Shown here piece by piece: positions 9,329 to 18,573 of a stretch of DNA of 29,194 bases. The notes under the pieces are model-generated. The model did not search any database and was not told where the DNA came from. It saw only the letters and a list, made by a program, of their open reading frames with translations. The stretch lies in assembly GCA_001275005.1 (NCBI GenBank), contig JWZX01002595.1:1-29194 (forward strand). The letters are read 5' to 3'. How positions within the stretch are numbered: the first letter of the stretch is position 1; the number at the start of each line of letters is the position of its first letter. Made by a program: the position numbers and the translations under genes. Origin of the DNA: Chrysochromulina tobinii. Lineage: Eukaryota > Haptophyta > Prymnesiales > Chrysochromulinaceae.

Positions 9329-9874
9329 AATGTGATCTTGAAGCATCTCTCGCACAGGCGAAGGGGGCGAAGGCGTAGAGAGGTGAAATTGAGAAGGCGG
9401 TAGGAGCACCATCCTGAAGGCGAAGTGTAGGACTATCATGAGCTCCGTAGGATATAGGCCTACGATATAGACCGTAGGAGCGGTTTTCGAGGCGAATGGA
9501 TAAATTGTGCATTAAAATGTTTGAAGGTCGGGTGAAGTTTAGGAGGTGAGAGTGCCGCGGGCCGCGGAGTCGTCTCGGGCGGGGAACACCGAGCGTCGAC
9601 GGAAGCAGCGCTGCACGCGTGCAAACGGCCGGGCGCGGGCGCCGAACAGGTCGACATCAAGAGCGGCCGGAGGGGGACGTTTGGTCCCGGGTCTTTTTCA
9701 GTCCCAGAGTCGCCCTAACCGTCGCGTTGAGGAGGCTTCCGGTACCGCTTACGCCGCTTTGACCCCCATTTGCGGCCACTCACATACAACCCTCCAGCCA
9801 TGCAACTCTTCCAAGACTGCCTCTGTCCTCAGACCGCTTGAAACAGACCGCAGTCCGTGGCGCTACGGCGAGCG
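9329..9874. other. Intergenic region with a weak rRNA-like stretch
   Basis: No convincing ORF. 9375-9450 contains words reminiscent of small-subunit rRNA around the 690 region (gtagagaggtgaaatt, ggaGcacc, gaaggcgaag, ggactatcatgagctc), but the later 790-loop signature is not clear. cgtagg-atatagg-cctacg near 9447-9465 can form a 6-bp hairpin. From about 9545 the DNA is GC-rich with no recognised feature. Confidence 0.3.
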
Positions 9875-9997
9875 CTGGGTGAGGCCGAGCTAGCGGCGCA
9901 TGCATCACTGGGTGAGGCCGAGCTCGCGGCGCATGCATCACTGGGTGAGGCCGAGCTCGCGGCGCATGCATCACTGGGTGAGGCCGAGCTCGCGGCG
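9875..9997. repeat. 33-bp tandem repeat, about 3.7 copies, spanning the end of the shikimate kinase gene
   Basis: ctgggtgaggccgagctcgc plus ggcgcatgcatca recurs at 9875, 9908, 9941 and 9974 (last copy partial). On the minus strand each unit encodes RRELGLTQ followed by TGA, so the last codons and the stop are repeated in frame downstream of the real stop. Confidence 0.95.
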
Positions 9998-11437
9998 CTT
10001 GTCGAGAAGACTCGAGGCACTCATGGCCGCGAAGGCACCAGCCTCAGTCTCGCCTCCCGCAGCGGCCTCGGCGCCGTCAAGGGCGCCCTCCCCTTGAGGC
10101 AGGGGGAGCAGCGGGTGCGTCACTGGCGTCAGGAGACCATTGAGTAAGGAGCTCATCCGTGCGCCAGGGCCGGTGGACAGCGCCATGAAGTGGGAGCACC
10201 CCAGTGCACCTGCGGCGTCGGCGACGGCCGCATACAGGTGAGCGGCATGTGTCGGCTCCGTCAGCGCCGCCTCGACACGACGCATGTCAGCACATCCTGC
10301 GAGCCCCGCCCTCTCCACAGCCGCGCCCACGACGACGCGCATCTCCACAGCCGCGCCCACGACGACGCGCATCTCCTCCGCGCTCGACCGCGTCGTCGTG
10401 GGCGCACGAGCCGGTGCCGGGCTCGCCAGGCTCGCCAGGCCTATCACGCGCACGCCGAGGCGACGCGCCGCCGCCGCGACCGAAGCGGTCGTGAGGCATG
10501 CGCCGTCCGCCGCCGCCACCACCGCCTCCGCCTCGATGCAGTCAGCCTCGAGGGTGATGTACTCGACCCCGGCGCGCGTCGCCATCGCATTGAGCGCCAG
10601 GTACTCGGCGTGCGTGCCGCCGAAGCGGCCGCCGGCGGCTGCGGTGCGCAGGGTGAAGATCAACGGGCACGGGCACGCGGCGCGCAGCACCGCCAGCTGC
10701 AGACGCACCGCCGCCGGTTCATGCGAGCTGAGCAAATCTGCCCGTATCTCGACAGCGTCCACGTTTGCCCAGAGGGCAGATGGCAGAGGCATCGCAGCCG
10801 CAACGTCGGCGCACGCGAGTGAGAGTGCAAAGGAGGGCGCGGGCGGGAGCGGCGTGGGCGGCACGAGCCCGCACGCACGCCGCACGTGCACCACGAACGC
10901 CGCCGCCGCCGCATCGTGGTCGAGGAACCGTCGCGGCGCCGCCATGTGATCAAAGTCGGCGCACGCATCGTACCAGCCGGCCCGCCGCGCGTACGCGACG
11001 CGCGGTGGCTCGCCGAGGCTTGGGCGCGACGCGTCGATCCCCAGGTACCACTCGACGTCGTCGATGGGCTTCATCGCCTGCACGACCGGCCAGTGCGCGC
11101 GCAGCAGCTCGCGCCCCGCCTCGGTTTCGACGATGCCGCCGCCACAGGCGACGACGCGCCCGCGCCCACCCTCGGCGTCCTCGGCGAGCGTGCGCTTCAG
11201 GAGGGCCACCTCGCGCTGCCGAAATGTCGGCCAGCCCTCTGTGTTCACCGTATCCATGATCTTGCCATGCTCCGCCTCGTACAGATGGTCCATATCGATG
11301 AACGGAAGGCCGAGCGCAGCGGCGGCCGCGCGGCCGAGGTGCGTCTTGCCGGCGCCACGCATGCCGATGAGGACGATCGTCGCCTTGAAGCCGTCGGATT
11401 CGTCTGAACGAGGCGGTGGCGGAGGCGTCGGCATCAT
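9971..11437 (-). CDS. Shikimate kinase fused to a type I dehydroquinase-like domain (AROM-lineage bidomain protein)
   Basis: 488 aa. The kinase domain looks complete: P-loop GMRGAGKT (25-32), FIDMDHLYE (46-54), GWPTFRQRE (68-76), CGGGIVE (98-104), RPSL lid (138-141), RRAGWYDACAD (151-161). GMRGAGK and GWxxFRxxE resemble the kinase module of fungal/oomycete AROM and QUTR-like proteins more than plant kinases. The second domain has VEIRADLL (E230, R232), FTLRTAAAGGRF (R264), GVEYITLE and a C-terminal LLNGLLTPVTHPLLP, matching type I 3-dehydroquinate dehydratase. By eye the catalytic His block (SxHD) reads IGLASLAS, the Schiff-base Lys block reads ADMRRVEAA, and the late Arg in LSRxLN is Ser. 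The domain may therefore be non-catalytic, as in quinate-repressor-type relatives. No shikimate dehydrogenase domain follows. The start is ATG 11435-11437, with a second ATG next to it. Confidence 0.8.
   Translation of the reverse strand: MMPTPPPPPRSDESDGFKATIVLIGMRGAGKTHLGRAAAAALGLPFIDMDHLYEAEHGKIMDTVNTEGWPTFRQREVALLKRTLAEDAEGGRGRVVACGGGIVETEAGRELLRAHWPVVQAMKPIDDVEWYLGIDASRPSLGEPPRVAYARRAGWYDACADFDHMAAPRRFLDHDAAAAAFVVHVRRACGLVPPTPLPPAPSFALSLACADVAAAMPLPSALWANVDAVEIRADLLSSHEPAAVRLQLAVLRAACPCPLIFTLRTAAAGGRFGGTHAEYLALNAMATRAGVEYITLEADCIEAEAVVAAADGACLTTASVAAAARRLGVRVIGLASLASPAPARAPTTTRSSAEEMRVVVGAAVEMRVVVGAAVERAGLAGCADMRRVEAALTEPTHAAHLYAAVADAAGALGCSHFMALSTGPGARMSSLLNGLLTPVTHPLLPLPQGEGALDGAEAAAGGETEAGAFAAMSASSLLDKRRELGLTQ
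10313..10372. repeat. 30-bp in-frame tandem duplication in the dehydroquinase-like domain
   Basis: Two exact copies encode EMRVVVGAAV twice (residues ~355-374), next to the region where the catalytic Lys would be expected. Confidence 0.9.
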
Positions 11438-11572
11438 GACACAGGTGTCGCTTCACGCGAGCTTCATCAGGTCCCGAGAATGGAGCGAGATCGACATGAC
11501 AACGTCCCTCGGAGCGGCTTCGAGGCCCCTCGTGACCATTCCACACACAAGCACCTTTCGCGCCATTCTCCC
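11438..11572. promoter_or_regulatory. Compact bidirectional promoter interval
   Basis: Only about 135 bp separates the divergent start codons of the shikimate kinase fusion (minus) and the FANCM-type helicase (plus). Both promoters and 5' UTRs must share or overlap this space. No TATA box or other defined element is visible. Confidence 0.5.
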
Positions 11573-14500
11573 ATGTTTGACGACTACGGATGGGACGACG
11601 CCGCCGCGCTCGAGGCGCTCGACGCGTACGAGCGGGCGGCACCGCCGCCCCGATCTCCGCTGCCGCCAATGCCGATGCAGCAGCAGTCAACGCTGCTGCT
11701 GCCGCCGCCGCCGCCGCCTCCTCCGTTCGCTCGGCTAGCAGCAGCCGCAGCTTCCGCAGACGAGGACGCATGGGTGCCGCACGCCGCCTTTCGGCCGCAA
11801 CTACGCACCGACGCGGTGGCGGCGCCGTCGCAGCACGCCTCCGCGGCGGCGTGGGGTCCGTGGGCGGCGGCACGTGCGCCACGGGCGGCCGACCTGCCCG
11901 CCGACTGCGGCGGCGATGTGGGCCTCGGTGCGCCTCTAGAGTCGCTCGAGCCTCCCGCGCAGCCGCGCCCGCCGCCGCAGGCGTATGACCCGACGTCCAT
12001 CGATCGATGGGTCTACCCGACCAACGTGACCGAGCGCGCCTACCAGTTTGAGATCGCCTCGATCGCCGTGCGCCAGAACACGCTCGTCTCGCTGCCGACC
12101 GGGCTCGGGAAGACGTTGATCGCGGCGGTGGTGATGTACAACTTCTGGCGCTGGTTCCCGACCGGCCGGTGTGTCTTCCTTGCGCCCACCAAGCCGCTCG
12201 TCCACCAGCAGGTCAGTGCCGTGCGCCGCGTGATCGGCGTGCCTCTGTGCGACTTTGCCGAGCTCACGGGATCGATGAAGGTCGAGGAGCGTCGGGCAGC
12301 GTGGCTGCGCGCGCGGCTGCTGTTCCTCACGCCGCAGACGCTCCAGAACGACCTCGAGTCGGGCAGCTGCCCCGCACACGAGATTGTCTGCCTCGTCGTC
12401 GATGAAGCGCACAAGGCGACCGGCCAGCATGCCTACGTCAAGTGCGCATGCTGATGGCGGCCTCAGAGCGCATGCTGATTGCATGCTGATTGCATACCGA
12501 TTGCATGCTGATTGCATGCCGATTGCATGCTGATTGCATGTTGATTCATGCTGATGGCAGCCTCAGAGCGCTGCTGATTGCATGCTGATTGCATGCTGAT
12601 TGCGTTCTGATTGCATGCTGATTGCATTCTGATTGCATGCTGATTGCATGCTGATGGCGGCCTCTGAGCGCATGCTGAGTGCCCCCAGATGCCCCCCTGA
12701 GTGCATCCGCTGCTTGACAGGTGCGTGCAGCTGCTCCGCGCGAAGAGCGGTGGCTTTCGTGTGCTTGCGCTCTCGGCGACTCCAGGCGCGACGGCGGACA
12801 AGGTGCAAGAGGGAGGTTCTCACGGCGCTGCATGCTGCTGGCATACCGATGGCATGCTGATTGCCCCCCCTCATCAGGTGCAAGAGGTGCTCACGGCGCT
12901 CCACATCTCGCGCCTCGAGGCGCGTGACGAATCCTGTTTGGACGTGCGCGGCTGTCTCAACGAGCGGCTGCAGCAGACGGTCGCGGTGGCCATGGAGGGC
13001 GAGGTGGCGGCGGCTCGCGACCTTGTGGGGGTGGCGTACGGGCTCTCGTTGCGCAAGCTGCAGGGTCTCGTGTTCGAAACCGAGGTGGGACGTACCCCCA
13101 GATCTGTGCTGATTGCGTGCTGAGCGCGGGCTGATTGCATGATGAGTGCGTGCTGAGTGCGTGCTGAGCGCGTGCTGAGCGCGTGCTGATGACCGCTCTC
13201 ATCACAGCCGGGGAAAATCCCGAGGTTCCTGCTGGTCTCAGCCCAGCAAAAGTACATCGCGGTGCGTCCCGAGGGCACGCCGGCGCACGTGCACTTCCGC
13301 AACATAGCCGCCTTCTCGGTGGCCATCATGATGGCGCAGGCGTACGAGCTGGTCAATGCATATGGGTGTGGCTCGTGCATCGCATTCCTCGCGAGCTACC
13401 TCGCGCAGGGCGATGGCGGACCAGCTGCCGATGACGAGTTTGGGGACGAGGGCTTCGACGAGGGCGAAGACGCGCCAGTACCGGTAAGGAAGTCGAAGAG
13501 CGCCGGTGGTCGTAAAGAAGATGGACGGATGCTGCGCGAGGCGCGAGGGGCTCTGTTCGCGACGGCCGAGTTCACAGCGATGCTCGCGATGCTGCAACGC
13601 GTGAGTGATGATTCCTTTCTGATGGCGCCTCTGATTGCGTCCCTCATCAGGGCATGAGTTCACAGCGATGCTCGCGATGCTGCAACGCGTGAGCGAGGAT
13701 TCCTTTCTGATGACCGCCCTGATGACCGCCCTGATGACCTCTGGTAGCGTCTCTGATGCTGCAGCGCGTGAGCAGGGCCTCTCTCTGATGGCCTCTCTGA
13801 GTACCTCTCTGATGGCCTCTCTGAGTACCTCTGTGATGGCCTCTCTGATCGACTCCCCGATGCTTGCATGCAGGTGAGCGACGGGATCTCGCACCCGAAG
13901 CTGCGCGAGACGGTGAGCTTGATTGCCCCGCTGATTGCCTCTGATGACCTCGCTGATGAGCTCGCTGATGGCGTCGCTCTCTCTCTCTCTTTCTCTCTCG
14001 CGTCTCGCTGCGTGGCAGGTGGCGTTGCTGCAATCTCACTTTCACGAACACGGGCAGCAGAGCCGCGTGATGGTCTTCTGCTCGTACCGGTACGGCGCGT
14101 GCAGGAGCTCATTCGATGGCCCCGAGTCTGAGTGCATGCTGATGACCTCCCTCATCAGGTACGGCGTGCAGGAGCTCGTCCGGTGGCTCGAGCGCGTCCA
14201 CGGCGTGCGCGCCACCCAATTCATCGGCCAATCCAAGGGCAAAGGAGAGAATGAGAAAGGGATGGCGCAAAAGGAGCAGCGGAGGGTTGTGAAACAGTTC
14301 CGCGAGGGCGTGTTCAACGTCCTCGTCGCCACGTCGATCGGCGAGGAAGGACTCGACATTGGTGCCTGCTGATGGCCTCTGATGGCGCACTGATTGCGCC
14401 AGCCTCGAGATGTTGGGAGGAAGGACTCGACATTGGTGACGTCGACCTGATCGTGTGCTATGACGCCCTTGGCTCCGAGTCTGAGTGCATGCTGATGACC

Positions 14501-17500
14501 TCCCTCATCAGGTGACGTCGACCTGATCGTGTGCTATGACGCCCTCGGCTCCGCCACACGCAACACGCAGCGACACGGACGCACCGGGCGCAAGCACGCA
14601 GGGCGCGTGGTGACGCTGGTGACGAAAGGGTTCGAGGAGCAGGTGAGTGCCGCCGATGGGCTCGGAGGATCTCGGATGATCTCGTGATGATCTCGTGATG
14701 ATCTCGTGAGTGCCGCCGATGGGCTCGGAGGATCTCGTGATTGCCTCCCTCCTCAGCTCAGAGCGGCTCTGATTGCGCCTGATTGCGCCTGATTGCGCCT
14801 GATTGCGCCTGATTGTGCCAAATTGCCTCAATCGGAGCAGGTGATGGCTCGTGCCGAGGAAAAGGCCAAAAAGATGCGCAAGATGCTAACCGCCCCCAAC
14901 TACACCTACGCACCTCGCGATGAGTTCTACCCGCTGCAGGTGACTCTGAGTGCCGCTGAGTGCCGCTGATGGCCACTCATGGCCACTCATGGCCACTCAT
15001 GGCCACTGATGGCCGCTGATGGCCGCTGATGGCGCCTCTGATTGCGTCCCTCATCAGGGCATGCGCCATCTCAAAGTGAGCCTCGCTGCAGAAGCGCCCG
15101 AGGCGACGCCTGCCTCCGACCTACCACGACGGCGCTCGAAGAAGCAGATGGAGTTGGACGAGAGGGACGCGCCGCCCACGACGGCGCAGGTGGCGAGGTT
15201 GGCGCGGCTCGGCCTCGATGCGTGGGTGGACGCCCGACACGGCGCCCGACACGGCGCCCGACACGGCGCCCGACACGGCGCGATCGGGGCAGCAGGCGAG
15301 GAGGGCGACGAGGATGGCGGGGAGGAGGAGGCGGAAGAGGCGGGGCGGCTGCTGGCAAGGCGTCCGTTGGACGTGGGTGCGTGGCCTTACCTGCAGGGAG
15401 GCATGCTCTCTACTGCGTCGCACTTGCATGCAAGCCGCGGGCGCTCGTTGCTTCTTGCTGCCGCCGTCGAGCGCCTCCAGCGCCGCGCCACCGCCGCCGA
15501 CGACGAGAGCGCCGTGCTGGGCGCCGCCGAACGGTCGAGTCCTCGGTGCCGAGCGGAGGCGATGCTCGAGGCAATGCATGCACGCTACCTTCGTGGGGAG
15601 CCGCCGCCGCCGATGCGGCGGCCGCCGACGCCGCCGCCGCTGCGGCAACGGCCGCCGCCTCTCTGCAGGGATGCTGCCGGGCGCGATGAGCGTGGTATTG
15701 TGGCGGTGGCGATGGAGGACGTGGCGGTGGAGCAGCCGGCTGTGATGAACTGGGGTGCCCTGCTTGCGAGGCAGGCAGGTGGAGGAGAGGAAGCAGCGGA
15801 CGACGACGACGACTGGGAGGGTGTATGTGGCGAGGACGCGGCTGAGGGTGAGGTGGCGTGTGGAATGGTTGGGGGGGGGGAGATGGATTGGGGGGGCGAG
15901 GCGCTCAGCCAAGGGGGCTGGGGGGGCGAGCCGAGCCGGGACGATGGGGGCGAGGTGGCGGCGGAGGTGGCGGGGGAGGTGGCGGAGGAGATGGAGGTGG
16001 CGGCGGGGGAGGAGGGCGATCCTGCGGAGGAGGCGGGGCGAGCAGCGACGGAGCAGCCGGCGATGGCTGCACGCAAGGAGGCGGAGATGGAAGCAGGTGC
16101 AACGACGGCGGACGCGCCAGTCACGGCGATGGAGGTGGAGGCGGCGGTAGGCATGGCGGCAGCTTACGTGGCACCGAGCCCTAGCCCGTACGCCCTTTAC
16201 TTGCCAGCCGCCGTACCCGCCGAACAGCCCCTTCCGAATCCCGCCTCCGCTTCCACCTTCGCTCCCGCCAGCTTCGCTCCCGCTACCCTCGCCCCCGCTC
16301 CTGCAGCTTCCGCCCCCGGCCCAGCAGCCCCCGCATCTACCGCGGCTGCTTGTGTGATGTATCCTCACATGCCGACAGCACCAGGGCCGGTAACGGTGCC
16401 GGTGCCGGGACTGGTGGCAACCCAGCCTCATCAAGTGCGTCTTTACCATCGCCTGCCGCCGCCGCCGCCGCGCTTCTCCTCATTGCTCCCTCCGCAACCG
16501 CCGCGCGCGCCTCTGAGTGCCGCCGTCACCTTCCCGCCTCCATCGGCGATAGCTCCGCTGCCGCGGCTGCCGTCTTCATCATCGATGCCGCCGCCGCCAA
16601 CGCCGCTGCCGCCGCCGCCGCTGCCTCAGCGAGCGATCCCGTCACAGCCGCCGCCACAGCCACCGCCACCGCCACCGCCGCTGCCCCAGCGTCTGCCGTC
16701 GGTCGCACCGCCGCCACTGCCCCAAGCTTCGCACTTCGCGCCCTCTCTGAGCGCGCCGCCGCCACCCGCCGTCGCACCTCCGTCTGCAGTGTCGCCTTCA
16801 GTGGCGCCGCCCATGCCGCTGCCGCCACCCACGGCACCAGCGACATCACCGATGGCGGGGTTGCCATCAGCACCCTGTGTGACGCGTCCTGCCGCGCCGT
16901 CAGTACGTGTGCCTTTGGCGCCGTCAGTACGTGAGCCTTTGGCGCCGTCAGTACGTGAGCCTTTGGCGCCGTCAGTACGTGAGCCTTTGGCGCCGTCAGT
17001 ACCACCGGCAATGCCCGCGCCACCGGCAATGCCCGCGCCACCGGCAATGCCCGCGCCACCGGCAATGCCCGCGCCACCGGCAATGCCCGCGCCACCGGCA
17101 ATGCCTGCGCCACCGGCAATGCCTGGACCATCGGTAATGCCTGGACCATCGGCAATGCCCGCGCCACCGGCAATGCATGCACCACGACCAACGTCCAAGT
17201 CGCCTGCGTCCTGGCGGCGCCCGCCTGGAATTCTTCAAATCACAAGGAACTCCCCACATACTGAGCTCGCACCAACAGCAGCGGCAGAGGGGCCCCTTGG
17301 AGAGGGGGTGGCGGTGGCTGTGCCGCTGGTGCCGGCCGCGGCGAGGGCGCCCACTACGACGCTCGTTGGTACTCGAGCGCCGCCCACTACGACGCTCGTT
17401 GACATGTTGCCTGGGTACTTGCCAAAGGTTGTGGACTTGCTGGATGTCGATTCCGATGAGGACGAGCGCGACGTGGAGGAGGACGCAGCTGCTGCCCCCG

Positions 17501-18515
17501 CCGCTGCTGCCCCCGCCGCGCCAGGACCCGTCCCCTCCCCAGTACCGGCCCCCATACCCGCGCCATTACCCGCGCCAGTACCCTCGCTTGATCCCGCTCC
17601 CACGCGGGTGGAGTTGCCGAATACGGCTGTGAACGTGCCCAATATGGCTCCCACACGAGTGGAGTTGAGCTTGACGCAGGAGATGATGATGAGTGAGCCT
17701 GCAGCCAACGCCCTTTTACCCCGTGGCCCGCTCCGACGCCTGACGAAACTCTTGCAACCCACCGCCGCTGCCCAGCCCCCCGTCGCCGACGAGCGAGTGG
17801 CCCGTGCCGTCGCCGCCGTCAAGCCCAACGGACTTTCGCGCCTCACCGCTCGCGCCTCTCGGCCGCCTTCGAAAGATGGCAGCTCGTCCTCTCGGCCCGC
17901 GCCACGTGGCGGCTCGCGCCTCGCCGCCTCGTCGGGGGAGCACAGCCTGATGAGGGACGAAATCAGAGCTCATCAGAGGCCATCAGGGCCTCGTGGCGGC
18001 TCGCGCCTCGCCGCCTCATTCGTCGTGCGCGAAGCGAGCCGGGGCGCTGTGGACGGCCGCGAGCGCGACGTGTGGGGAAGCAGCGACGCCGACGCGGCGG
18101 CGGACGAGGCGGCCGGCGACGCAGCCGAAGCACGGGAGCTTCGTCAACTCGAGGCCGATGAAAGGGCCCATCATGCAAACTTCATCGATGATGGCTCCCC
18201 GTCGGAGGCTCCGAGTAGCGGCGCTCGGGCCATGTACCTGCAATCGCTCATCCAGAGCGGCAGCAACAGCGGGAGCAACGGCGGCAGCGACAGCGGCAGC
18301 GGCGAGAGCGGCGTGCCCGGTGCCGGCGCTGCGCCGCCGCGTGTGCTGGCGCACCGGCCAACCTGGCGGCAGGCGGGGCAGATGGTCGTCGATACGCCAC
18401 CCGAGGCGCGCGGCGGCGGCGCGGCGGTGGGGTCGGCGTCCGCCTCGTCGAATGAGCTCGACCGATCGCTTGATGATGGCTTCATCTGCGGGGACGATGA
18501 GATTGTCTACGAGTC

Positions 18516-18573
<58 letters not shown>

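Noticed and set aside
12463-12904. Minus-strand ORFs rich in [11 protein letters not shown]
   Set aside because: Translation of the 11-bp gcatgctgatt intron repeat; not protein-coding.
15121-16449. 442-aa minus-strand ORF and other long ORFs opposite the FANCM tail
   Set aside because: Cys/Arg/His-rich shadow of GC-rich low-complexity coding sequence on the plus strand.
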